Source: Azospirillum sp.
GTDB taxonomy: Bacteria > Pseudomonadota > Alphaproteobacteria > Azospirillales > Azospirillaceae
NCBI GenBank assembly: GCA_016124535.1
Contig: WGNK01000041.1
Coordinates: forward strand, 1 to 64,000
DNA length: 64,000 bases
Direction of reading: 5' to 3'
How positions within the stretch are numbered: the stretch's first letter is position 1; each line of letters begins with the position of its first letter. Below, piece by piece: positions 35,121-43,563 of this stretch. A model generated the notes under the pieces. The model ran no database searches, was not told the origin of the DNA, and saw only the letters and a list, made by a program, of their open reading frames with translations. Made by a program: the position numbers and the translations under genes.

Positions 35121-36179
35121 CTAACAAATGCGGGGCAACTGTTCCCCCGACAACCAGTCCACGATGCGCCGGCCGCCGAAGCCGGTTTCCATCTGGACGA
35201 AGTGATGGCGGTCCTCATGGACCTCGCCGATTATCGCGGCGTCCGCCCCCAAGGGGTGGCGTCGCATGGCTTCGAGCAGGCGGTCGGCATCTTCGGGCGC
35301 GGCGATCGCCACCAGCTTGCCTTCGTTGGCAATGTTCAGCGGGTCGAGGCCAAGCAATTCGCAGGCGGCTGCGACGTCAGGCCGCACCGGCAGCGCTGCC
35401 TCGCGAATGATCATACCGACCTTCGCCTGATGGGCGATCTCATTGAGGGTGGCGGCAAGACCGCCGCGGGTCGGGTCGCGCAGGACATGGAGATCGGGGA
35501 CGGCGGCGATCATGGTCGCCACCAGTTCGTGCAGCGCGGCACTATCGGACAGGATGGTGGTTTCGAAGCTCAGAGTCTCCCGGCAGGACATGATCGCCAC
35601 GCCATGGTCGCCCAAAGTGCCACTCACCAGGATTCGATCGCCGGCGCGGGCGCGATCGCCCGACGGACTGATCCCGGTCGAGACGACGCCGAGCCCGGTG
35701 GTATTGATGAAAACGCCATCGCCCTTTCCGCGCTCAACCACCTTGGTGTCACCGGTGACGATCGAGACGCCGGCCGCCGCTGCCGCCTCCGCCATCGCCT
35801 GAACGATCCGCTTCAGGTCGGCGAGTGGAAAGCCCTCCTCAAGGATGAAGCCGGTGGAAAGATAGAGCGGCCAGGCGCCGGCCATGGCGATGTCGTTGAT
35901 CGTGCCGTGAACCGCCAGGGAACCGATATTGCCGCCGGGAAAGAACAGCGGCGAGACGACATAGCTGTCGGTCGTCACGACGAGGCGCGACGGCAGTCCG
36001 CCGCCCGGCATCGGCAGGACCGCCTGGTCGTTGCCACGGTTCAGCCAGGGATTGTCAAAGGCGGCGGCGAAGAGTTCGGCAACCAGCTGGGCCGTGGCCT
36101 TGCCGCCGCTGCCGTGGCCGAGATCGACCTGGCCATGTTTGAAGTCGAGCTTGCGCGTGAACGAACGGGTTTCCTTCAT
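35121..36179 (-). CDS. hypE: Hydrogenase maturation protein HypE
   Basis: A 352-residue PurM-like ATPase that dehydrates a thiocarboxamide on its own C-terminal cysteine to a thiocyanate, supplying CN ligands for the NiFe hydrogenase centre. The N-terminal GHGSGGKATAQL and the GDTKVVERGKGDGVFINTTG segment are typical, and the essential tail PRIC ends exactly in Cys352. All of it looks functional, yet no hypA-D, hypF or hydrogenase structural gene is within this window; they are presumably elsewhere. Confidence 0.95.
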   Translation of the reverse strand: MKETRSFTRKLDFKHGQVDLGHGSGGKATAQLVAELFAAAFDNPWLNRGNDQAVLPMPGGGLPSRLVVTTDSYVVSPLFFPGGNIGSLAVHGTINDIAMAGAWPLYLSTGFILEEGFPLADLKRIVQAMAEAAAAAGVSIVTGDTKVVERGKGDGVFINTTGLGVVSTGISPSGDRARAGDRILVSGTLGDHGVAIMSCRETLSFETTILSDSAALHELVATMIAAVPDLHVLRDPTRGGLAATLNEIAHQAKVGMIIREAALPVRPDVAAACELLGLDPLNIANEGKLVAIAAPEDADRLLEAMRRHPLGADAAIIGEVHEDRHHFVQMETGFGGRRIVDWLSGEQLPRIC

Positions 36180-36451
36180 GGGCGATGCTCATCCGGTGAG
36201 GGCCTGATCGAAAGCGCGAAAGGCCGCGATAGGGCGCGCCCCCTGGCGGGAGAGGGGCGAAAGAAAATCCGGCGGCCCGCCCGCCACGGGAACAAACCGG
36301 GGCTTAACCCATGCTTGACAAGGATGGCGTTGCCCCCGGCGGCGGCAGTGCCTATCATGTTTCGGCCACCGGCCATGCCGCTCGCCAAACCAGCGTGCAG
36401 CGAACCTGTGTCGACCGGCCAACCGGAGAACCGTCGTGAGGGGCGCAAATC

Positions 36452-37441
36452 TTGCCATCCGACTCCAAGGGTGACGCGGCCGGCGGCGTCGAAACCGCCG
36501 CCGAGGGACAAACGCGGTCCACTCATTTCATGTTCGACCATAAAGTGTTCACCCAGACCGGTGGGCATTTTGCGCTGTCATCGGACAAGACCCAGGCCGT
36601 GTTCCATGTGCCATTGGGAGAGACCAGCGGAGCCATTCCCCTGCCCACCCTACGCAAGACCTTCGAGATTCCGGCCGAGGGTCCGGATGACCAGCTGCTC
36701 AAGATCGTCGAAAAGAGTTTGAAATTCGTCAAGATCATCCGGCCGGGCGAATCAATTCCGCGCGAAATCCTCGACGGCACCGCCTCGTGGTCGGTGGAGG
36801 ATCGGCACCGCCGCATCGCGCAGGGACGGTTGGCTCTGCAACTCTCGTCGTGGATCTCCGGCAGCGAGGTGATCGTTCACGACGTGGAGCAGCTGGAACA
36901 GATGGTCGAGGACCCCGGCACCAAGACACGGGTTCAGGAGGCGCTGACCGCGCTGGCCGAACGCCTGGGCCTGCCGGCCGAGCGCCGCGGCGAAGTGGTC
37001 AACCGGATCGAGTCCTTCGGCCATGAACTCGCCTATATCGAAGCCTTGCGCGAACGCTACGGCAAAGTCCGCTGGATCGTGGCACGGCTGGCCGATCTTC
37101 AAAGCCTCTATCGTCTCGATCGCTCGATCGTCGAGGACGTGTCCCAGATCAATCGGCTTTTCAAGAAACCTTTCGCCGAATTCGACAACATTTTCGTCCA
37201 GGTCGATGGCCAGACCGGCGAGATTCTGGCCCTGCTCAAAAATTTTGCCCCCCAGGTCCAATTTACCCGGCGGATGCGCGACGAACTGCACATGAAGCTG
37301 ATGGACTGGGACGAGCTGATCACCAAATGGGAAAAGGTCAGGATCGAACGCGCCGCCGCTAGCGAAGCCATGATCAAGGAAACGTATCGCTTCCTAGCCC
37401 AGCGCTACCTTCAGACCACGGTGTGGCGCCGGGCCACCTGA
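36452..37441 (+). CDS. Unknown conserved-looking soluble protein upstream of flagellin
   Basis: A 329-residue protein I do not recognise. No signal or membrane segment. The first ~110 residues look beta-rich (FTQTGGHFALSSDKTQAVFH, LPTLRKTFEIPAEGPDDQLL); residues ~120-325 are mostly helical with long amphipathic stretches (ALTALAERLGLPAERRGEVV, LFKKPFAEFDNIFVQVDGQT), suggesting a coiled-coil body. The TTG start at 36452 follows GAGGGG by 11 nt; ATG 36530 is an alternative. It directly precedes the flagellin gene on the same strand, so a motility role is an inference from position only. Confidence 0.75.
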   Translation: MPSDSKGDAAGGVETAAEGQTRSTHFMFDHKVFTQTGGHFALSSDKTQAVFHVPLGETSGAIPLPTLRKTFEIPAEGPDDQLLKIVEKSLKFVKIIRPGESIPREILDGTASWSVEDRHRRIAQGRLALQLSSWISGSEVIVHDVEQLEQMVEDPGTKTRVQEALTALAERLGLPAERRGEVVNRIESFGHELAYIEALRERYGKVRWIVARLADLQSLYRLDRSIVEDVSQINRLFKKPFAEFDNIFVQVDGQTGEILALLKNFAPQVQFTRRMRDELHMKLMDWDELITKWEKVRIERAAASEAMIKETYRFLAQRYLQTTVWRRAT

Positions 37442-37494
37442 GCCCGGCTGCCTCGGAGCCAAGATGTCGCACCCGGCAGATTCATCCCTTAAGG

Positions 37495-37531
37495 CCCGGC
37501 AAATCTTGCCGGAACGACAAAATTTGCCGGG
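37495..37531 (+). other. Two competing hairpins upstream of flagellin
   Basis: CCGGCAA-ATC-TTGCCGG (37496-37512) is a tight hairpin. The left arm can alternatively pair, as CCCGGCAAAT (37495-37504), with ATTTGCCGGG (37522-37531). The segment ends the upstream unknown gene and lies ~175 bp before the flagellin start. It might be a weak terminator or an RNA switch; neither is proven. Confidence 0.45.
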
Positions 37532-37704
37532 GGCAATCCGACCCCGCCGCCGGCTGCGGGAAGAAACCGGCCGAGAGGAGTTGCCTCTTGCCGCCGAAGT
37601 GGTATATATTACCCACAGTGCCTGCTGACGGCACGGATTCTGCAGTCGCCTAACCTGGGGTCAGAACGGCCTCGTGAAGACAACCTTCCAAATTGGAGCT
37701 AGAA

Positions 37705-38646
37705 ATGGCTAGTGACATCTCCCTTACCTCAGCCGCTCGCAGCAGCCTGCTCTCGCTGCAAAGCACTCAAGATCTGCTGTCCCGGACCCAGGGTCGCTTG
37801 ACCAGCGGCTTGAAGGTGTCGAGCGCGATCGACAACGCGGTCTCCTTCTTCGCGGCCAAAGGCCTCGACGACCGCGCCTCCGACTTCACCGACCGCAAGG
37901 ACGAAATCGACCAGGGCATTTCGTCGCTGACGGCCGCGGTCAACGGCACCTCGGTGACCGACGGCATCCTCAAGCAGCTGAAAGGTATCGTCAACAGCGC
38001 GCGTACGGCGGACTCCAGCACCCGCGCGACCTTGACCTCCCAATTCGCCGACCTGACGGTTCAGCTGAATGCGGCGCTCGGTGATGCCAACTACCAGGGC
38101 TTGAACCTGGTCAATGGCACCTCGGCAAAATTGACCGTGTATTTCAGCACCGGCACCGCCGCCAACCTCAAGGTGCAGGCGCAGAACCTCAAGGTCTCGG
38201 TGATCTTGAATACCGCTCACGGCTACTCGGCGGCCAGTGCTGCGGTGTCCTCGTTCAACGGCTTGGTCACCATCAGCGGTGGTTCGGGATTGGGTACCGC
38301 TGGCAGCATTGCGGGCTTCTCGAACCTGTCTAACCTGAACACGGTTTCCGGTAACGGCGTTACCGACGTGCTCAACGCGCTTTCCGCCAAGATCGATGGC
38401 GCGATCAGCACCAACCGTGCGGCAGCGGCGCGGTTGGGCGGTAACGTGACCTTCCTCAACACCCGTCTGGATTTCACCAAGCAGTACATCAACACCCTTA
38501 AGGGCGGGTCGGGCAAGCTGACGCTGGCCGACCTCAACGAAGAGGGTGCAAACCTGCTCGCCCTGCAGACCCGTCAGCAGATCGGCGTTCAGTCGCTGGG
38601 TCTCGCCGGTCAGCAGCAACAGGCAATTCTCAGCTTGCTGCGGTAG
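37705..38646 (+). CDS. Flagellin
   Basis: A 313-residue flagellar filament protein. Both conserved D0/D1 ends are present: N-terminal SLLSLQSTQDLLSRTQGRLT and GLKVSSAIDNAVSFFAAKGL, C-terminal LGGNVTFLNTRLDFTKQYIN and QSLGLAGQQQQAILSLLR. The central, surface-exposed part is short and rich in Ser/Thr/Ala, suitable for O-glycosylation. Start ATG 37705 follows GGAG. A strong terminator follows at once, and flbT, flaF and two candidate glycosylation genes come next. Secreted by the flagellar type III system, so no signal peptide. Confidence 0.96.
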   Translation: MASDISLTSAARSSLLSLQSTQDLLSRTQGRLTSGLKVSSAIDNAVSFFAAKGLDDRASDFTDRKDEIDQGISSLTAAVNGTSVTDGILKQLKGIVNSARTADSSTRATLTSQFADLTVQLNAALGDANYQGLNLVNGTSAKLTVYFSTGTAANLKVQAQNLKVSVILNTAHGYSAASAAVSSFNGLVTISGGSGLGTAGSIAGFSNLSNLNTVSGNGVTDVLNALSAKIDGAISTNRAAAARLGGNVTFLNTRLDFTKQYINTLKGGSGKLTLADLNEEGANLLALQTRQQIGVQSLGLAGQQQQAILSLLR

Positions 38647-38678
38647 GTGTTTTGGCCGGTCCCGGCCAAGGCCCGTTG

Positions 38679-38709
38679 GGAAAGGCGGCGCAAGCCGCCT
38701 TTCCTTTTT
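38679..38709 (+). terminator. Intrinsic terminator after flagellin
   Basis: GGAAAGGCGGC (38679-38689) and GCCGCCTTTCC (38694-38704) form a perfect 11-bp stem with a GCAA tetraloop, followed by TTTTT. It lies 32 bp past the flagellin stop, so flbT needs its own promoter or read-through. Confidence 0.9.
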
Positions 38710-38817
38710 GTCGCACTTGATGGCGACTCTTCTTGTCGGCCAAAGATTGTGGAATTTACCGACGATTAACGAAACTCTTTGATAATTGTCGTGTTCTCGG
38801 CGACAGACGAGCAGACA

Positions 38818-39213
38818 GTGCCTTTATTAATCAAACTGGCTCCATCCGAAAAGATCGTGATCAATGGCGTGGTCATTGAGAACGCTGGTGGCAATTCGAC
38901 TCTGCGGATTCTCAATCAGGCGAATGTTCTGCGCGCGAAGGACATTTTGACCTATGACGAGGCCGGATCGCCGGCACGAAGAATTTATTATGCCCTCCAA
39001 TGTTTATATTTATTTTCCGAAGATCGTGAAAAATATTTAGACCTGGTTCAGACCCTTATGATCGAATTTGTAACGGCAGCACCCAGCAGTGAGCCGCTGA
39101 TCAGCCAGATTATTATTGAACTCGATCAAGGTGACTATTATCAAACTCTAAAAACTGCAAGAAGACTTCTGGACCACGAGCAGAGGATACTGGATCATGC
39201 CGCCGCCCAATAA
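38818..39213 (+). CDS. flbT: Flagellin synthesis repressor FlbT
   Basis: A 131-residue FlbT. In alphaproteobacteria FlbT binds the 5' untranslated region of flagellin mRNA and limits its translation or stability. The family core is clear: VPLLIKLAPSEKIVINGVVI, LYLFSEDREKYLDLV, QGDYYQTLKTARRLLDHE. I chose GTG 38818, where the family N-terminus begins; an in-frame TTG at 38779 would add 13 residues. The 3' end overlaps flaF by 17 bp. Confidence 0.93.
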   Translation: MPLLIKLAPSEKIVINGVVIENAGGNSTLRILNQANVLRAKDILTYDEAGSPARRIYYALQCLYLFSEDREKYLDLVQTLMIEFVTAAPSSEPLISQIIIELDQGDYYQTLKTARRLLDHEQRILDHAAAQ

Positions 39214-39622
39214 GTATTCAACCTACAGCAATGTTCCCACCGCCGGCAGTGATCCGCGGCAGGTCGAGGGCTGGGCGTTGACCGAGACGGCGTTGCGGAT
39301 GAAAGCATCCCAAAGGGAGCCGATCGATAGCGCCGCCCTGCTTCAGGCGGTCCGGCTGAACTGGCGGCTGTGGACGATATTTCAGACCAGTATGCTGTCG
39401 CCGGAAACCCAGGTCCCCGACGAGATCCGCAGCAACATTCTGTCCCTGGCCGATTTCATCGATCACCATACCGCCGGAATCATCGCCGATCCCAAACCGG
39501 AAAAACTGGACGTGTTGATCCGGATCAATCGGGAAATCGCCGGCGGGCTGATGACGACGCCGCCGGCTACCGCGAGCGCACCGGCTGCGCCAGCGCCGTC
39601 CTCGATCAACCGACAAGCCTGA
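39197..39622 (+). CDS. flaF: Flagellar biosynthesis regulator FlaF
   Basis: A 141-residue FlaF, the usual partner of FlbT; it promotes flagellin production or export, opposing FlbT. The family segment reads EGWALTETALRMKAS, AVRLNWRLWTIFQTSM and PDEIRSNILSLADFIDHHTA. The last ~25 residues are a Pro/Ala-rich tail. It overlaps flbT and is followed after 13 bp by the glycosyltransferase gene. Confidence 0.93.
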   Translation: MPPPNKYSTYSNVPTAGSDPRQVEGWALTETALRMKASQREPIDSAALLQAVRLNWRLWTIFQTSMLSPETQVPDEIRSNILSLADFIDHHTAGIIADPKPEKLDVLIRINREIAGGLMTTPPATASAPAAPAPSSINRQA

Positions 39623-39635
39623 GACTGGGGCGGAC

Positions 39636-41567
39636 ATGACCGACGCGGTTTTGCCGTGGCCAACGGGTAACGAAACCCAGGCTGACGACCGCAGCGTAAT
39701 TCTGCGCTTGGTGGGACTTTCGCAGGAAGGCCGCCCCGACGATTTGATTGCTGAATGCGAGGCGCTGGCCGCCGCGGTACCCGATCACCCGGCCGCGCTG
39801 TACGGTTTGGCCCTGGCAGCGGCGAAGAATGGTCAATATGATTCGGCGCTGGCCGCCCTTGAGCGCGCCCACGAAATTTCGCCGAAGGAGTGCCTTTATC
39901 CCGAGGTATTGGGTGTGCTCCACGCCCAGGCCGGCCAATTGGCCGGAGCCATCTATTATGCCAAGATTTCGACCGCGCTTGGTTTCGATGAGACCATGTT
40001 GCGCCTGCTTCCGTCGTTTCTGCCGAACCTGGCCCACACTCTTCGGAACATCGGCAACAAGCCCTATCTGAAACACGCCACCGCTTTTGCCGAAGAGCGG
40101 CAGATCGATTTGGCGATCAAATGGTTCGATCAGCACCTGGCGTTTTTTCCCGGTGACGCCGAGGCGTTGCGCGGCTTGATCCGGGTCCTGCTTCTGGATG
40201 GCCAGTTCGGTCGGTCGATTGCCGCGACCGGAGATCTGGAGCGGTGCGACAGTTTGACGGCGACGGATCGCAGCGTACTGGCCAGAGCCTTCGCCGGCTT
40301 GGGCGATGTCGGGTCGGCGCGCCAATATCACGCTGAAGCCCTGCTGTTGGCGCCCGACGACGCCGAAGTGGTGTGCGCATCGCTGGCCGACGCGGTATTC
40401 TATCCCGAACAAACCCAGGGCGCGCTGATTGGGTTGGCCCAAGCTGGCCTCAAGGCTTTGGGTGGCAGGCGCGCCGCGGAGCCGGCCATGGCGCCGGATC
40501 CCGGCCGGCGACCGCGCATCGGGTTCATGATCGGCGACGCCTGGGATGCCCGCGATCTCAACGTGGTCGCCGCGGTGACGCGCCATCTCAACCGGAAGCG
40601 TCTTGAGTGCCGCGGTTACGGCTTTGGCGACCTCGAGGACGAGGCGAACGGGTTCCTGCAGGGTTGCTTCGACTCGTGGTACAATCTCGCCGAGTTGGAT
40701 GCCTACACTTTGGCTGCTGTAATCAGTGGTGACGACCTGGACCTTCTGGTCGATATCGGCGGTTGGGAGGCTCCCCGCCATATTGCGGCGATGACTCGCC
40801 GGCCGGCCCCGATCCAGGTCGCCTGGCTGGGGAATCCGTCGCAATGGCTGCTTCACCAGATCGATGTGGTGCTGACCGATTTGGACGAATCCTGGGGCGA
40901 TATCGGCGCGACCGTCTCGTGTCGGAGTTTACCGCTGCCCCACGGGCTCTATTGTTACGCGCCAGTCGAGGCCGATCTGCTCCCGGCACCGGCTTCGCCG
41001 GAAACTTTTACGTTCGGCGCCGATGTCGGATTGGCGCAGCTCCATCCCGATCTGATTTCCTCTTGGGCTGCGATTCTGACCCGAGTTCCTGATGCCAGGC
41101 TGGCCCTGCGGGCTCGCAAGCTGTCCGGCCCCGCGGCACTCCCGCGCTTGGTCGCGGAATTCGAGCGCGCAGGCATCGCCGAACGGATCGACCTGATCCA
41201 GAGTAGCCACGACGAATTCTATGCTCAGACCGACATCGCCCTGGCGCCATTCGTATCGGCACATCCCCATGAGGTGGCGACCGCGCTCGGCAATGGGATT
41301 CCGGTGGTGGCGTTCGCGGGTGCCGGGCGCGTCCGGCGGCAGGCTGCGACCCTTCTGCGGCACGCCGGACTGGCATCGTTCGTCAGCGAGAGCATTGACG
41401 GCTATGTTGAACTGGCGGTGGCATTGGCGAAATCCGGCGCGGCGCGGCGCCAAGCCGCAGAGGCGGTGAGAGCCGCGACGGCGGCGTCGCCGATATTTCA
41501 TCCGCAGGAATTCGCCGCAGCGTTCGAGCAGTCGATTCTCTCACTGTTGGAAAGTCCGGCGGAATGA
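39636..41567 (+). CDS. TPR-containing O-GlcNAc-transferase-like glycosyltransferase
   Basis: A 643-residue protein. Residues ~15-290 are TPR-like helical repeats (PDHPAALYGLALAAAKNGQY and similar). The C-terminal ~330 residues match the SPINDLY/OGT-like GT41 catalytic region: PRIGFMIGDAWDARDLNVVA, LDLLVDIGGWEAPRHIAAMT, APIQVAWLGNPSQWLLHQID, LPLPHGLYCYAP and the nucleotide-sugar part (HPHEVATALGNGIPVVA). It should move a sugar from a nucleotide donor onto protein Ser/Thr; position after flagellin-flbT-flaF points to flagellin as target. It overlaps the following maf-like gene by ATGA. Confidence 0.88.
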   Translation: MTDAVLPWPTGNETQADDRSVILRLVGLSQEGRPDDLIAECEALAAAVPDHPAALYGLALAAAKNGQYDSALAALERAHEISPKECLYPEVLGVLHAQAGQLAGAIYYAKISTALGFDETMLRLLPSFLPNLAHTLRNIGNKPYLKHATAFAEERQIDLAIKWFDQHLAFFPGDAEALRGLIRVLLLDGQFGRSIAATGDLERCDSLTATDRSVLARAFAGLGDVGSARQYHAEALLLAPDDAEVVCASLADAVFYPEQTQGALIGLAQAGLKALGGRRAAEPAMAPDPGRRPRIGFMIGDAWDARDLNVVAAVTRHLNRKRLECRGYGFGDLEDEANGFLQGCFDSWYNLAELDAYTLAAVISGDDLDLLVDIGGWEAPRHIAAMTRRPAPIQVAWLGNPSQWLLHQIDVVLTDLDESWGDIGATVSCRSLPLPHGLYCYAPVEADLLPAPASPETFTFGADVGLAQLHPDLISSWAAILTRVPDARLALRARKLSGPAALPRLVAEFERAGIAERIDLIQSSHDEFYAQTDIALAPFVSAHPHEVATALGNGIPVVAFAGAGRVRRQAATLLRHAGLASFVSESIDGYVELAVALAKSGAARRQAAEAVRAATAASPIFHPQEFAAAFEQSILSLLESPAE

Positions 41568-43549
41568 GCCCCGATCTCGCAGAGCCGACGGCGTCCGATT
41601 CCTCCTCCCCGGATCATGATCTGATCGAACGGTCGCGGGAAGCCCTGGTCAGTCGCTTTCCCAATCTTGCCGAGGAACTTGCGAAGCCGCTCACTGCAAA
41701 TCCGATCTTTGAGGATGGCGCGGTGGTCGATCTCGATCTCGGCAGCCGGCGGCTCTATCAGGAGAATGGGCGCAGCCTGGCAGCGGAGCAGGTTGCCAAG
41801 TATTTCAAGAATCCATTGCGTTTCTTCGTGACCGGTCTGGTCGGCGCCAATATCGGCAGCCCGGTTTCGGCTCGGATGCTTTCCTTCCTTTATGCCCAGT
41901 GCGACAAATTCAAGATCAGGATCGAGGACCTGGAGGTCAAGCCGAACTACGAAGGAACCTACCTGGTCGTTCTCGGCATCGGCCTTGGTTTCCATCTGGA
42001 GTCGCTGATCACCGGCGCAGTCGCCCGCAGTGTCTATATCGTCGAGCCGTCGCCGGAGCTTTTGCGTTGCTCACTGGCAACGATCGATTGGGCTACATTG
42101 CTCGATACCGCCGAGGCACGCGGGGTAACCTTCCATATTTCGATCGCCAGCGACCCTGACCTGATTGTCTCCGACATCGTCGGCATGTTCAGAGGCGGCG
42201 GCGTGCCGTTCATCGACGGCACCTATGTTTTTATGCACTATCCGGCCTGGGCGTTGTTCGAGGCACGCAATCGACTTTCAGAATATGTAGAGACCATGTT
42301 CGTCTCCCGCGGGTTCTTTGAAGACGAACTGATTATGATGACCAATGCCACCGCCAATCTGATGCGGCACCCGTGCTATCTCATGGACGGTTTGTTGAAG
42401 CCGGTCCGAAGCGAACCGGCCTTCCTGATCGGCTCCGGCCCGTCGATCGACGAGACCATCGAGGTGGTCAAGCGCTGGCGCGATCGGGTCATCTTGTTTT
42501 CCTGCGGCACCGCTCTGCGCGTCTGCCTGAGGAACGGCATCGTGCCGGATTTCCATTGTGAGATCGAAAACGGCGAGTGGATCTATGACAACCTCTACGC
42601 CACTTCCCAGGAATACGATATTTCCGATATCACTCTGGTCGGGTCACTGACGGTCAACGCCAAAGTTCCGGCGCTGTTCAAGCGTTCGATCCTGTTCTTT
42701 CGCAGTTCGGTGTCATCTACGGTAATATTAGCCGAAAGACCACTTGAAATGTACGGCGTCGAGCCGACCGTCGCCAATGTCGCGCTGCGATCGGCGATGA
42801 GTTTCGGCTGCCAGGAAATCTATATGTTTGGCATTGATTGTGGGGCAAAATCTAAGGAACGCAAACACTCCAAAGATGCGCTCTACTTCCAGACCGAGGA
42901 CATGAAGGTTCGCGAAAAGCGCCTGAAATTTCCTTATACGGTTCCTGGCAATTTTGGCGGCTGGGCTCAGTCCGACTGGTTGTTTAACTCCTCGCGTCTG
43001 GTCCTGACCAGACTTTGTCGGCTTTATAACGTCAAAGTCTATAACTGCAGCGATGGTGCCTATATCGATGAAACGATACCGAAGGTCGCGGAAGGCGTCG
43101 TCGTCAAGACCCCGCCGATCGATCGAGCGGCGATGCAGGAAACAATCTGTGGTCTATACCGACGGCTCGAGCCTGGCGAGTTCCTGAACGATGGGCAGCT
43201 CAGTGCCCTGAGCGAACATGCCGAACGCTATTTCGCCGACGTGTTGGAAACCATCGATGCCGCGATCGAGCAGGATCGCGACTTCGTGGCGTTCTGGAGT
43301 CGGATGGCCGAATTCATGGCCAAGCCGACTGCTGAATATGCCGGCCTGCAGACGATTTCCGACGGATCGAGCCGTTCTATTCCGAAGATCGGCATGTTTT
43401 TTGTCCACCGGATTCGCGATCCTGAAGTCCGGCGGGCCATTTTCGAAGGCTTCCTCAAGGAATACCGGGAAATTCATGTCGTGATGCGCGATGGCACCTT
43501 GGCCCTGCTCGATCAACTCACCGTCGAGGTTGAGGCGGCGGCCGGCTGA
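41564..43549 (+). CDS. Motility accessory factor-like glycosyltransferase (Maf/DUF115)
   Basis: A 661-residue protein of the DUF115/MptE-like family. The core signature is FLIGSGPSIDETIEVVKRWR, then FSCGTALRVCLRNGIVPDFH and EIENGEWIYDNLY. Maf proteins transfer nonulosonic acids such as pseudaminic or legionaminic acid onto flagellin in several bacteria; that role here is inferred from family and from position behind flagellin, flbT, flaF and the OGT-like gene. Sugar-biosynthesis genes (pse or leg) are not in the window. Confidence 0.88.
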   Translation: MSPDLAEPTASDSSSPDHDLIERSREALVSRFPNLAEELAKPLTANPIFEDGAVVDLDLGSRRLYQENGRSLAAEQVAKYFKNPLRFFVTGLVGANIGSPVSARMLSFLYAQCDKFKIRIEDLEVKPNYEGTYLVVLGIGLGFHLESLITGAVARSVYIVEPSPELLRCSLATIDWATLLDTAEARGVTFHISIASDPDLIVSDIVGMFRGGGVPFIDGTYVFMHYPAWALFEARNRLSEYVETMFVSRGFFEDELIMMTNATANLMRHPCYLMDGLLKPVRSEPAFLIGSGPSIDETIEVVKRWRDRVILFSCGTALRVCLRNGIVPDFHCEIENGEWIYDNLYATSQEYDISDITLVGSLTVNAKVPALFKRSILFFRSSVSSTVILAERPLEMYGVEPTVANVALRSAMSFGCQEIYMFGIDCGAKSKERKHSKDALYFQTEDMKVREKRLKFPYTVPGNFGGWAQSDWLFNSSRLVLTRLCRLYNVKVYNCSDGAYIDETIPKVAEGVVVKTPPIDRAAMQETICGLYRRLEPGEFLNDGQLSALSEHAERYFADVLETIDAAIEQDRDFVAFWSRMAEFMAKPTAEYAGLQTISDGSSRSIPKIGMFFVHRIRDPEVRRAIFEGFLKEYREIHVVMRDGTLALLDQLTVEVEAAAG

Positions 43550-43563
43550 CCCTGACCCAGGTT

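Noticed and set aside
36189..36568. Minus-strand frames upstream of hypE as a possible hypD end
   Set aside because: The translation shows no HypD motifs and contains a CCCTCTCCC-type dispersed repeat.
37520..37600. Possible sigma-54 promoter before flagellin
   Set aside because: GG and GC pairs are present, but the spacing is off from the -24/-12 rule in every alignment I tried.
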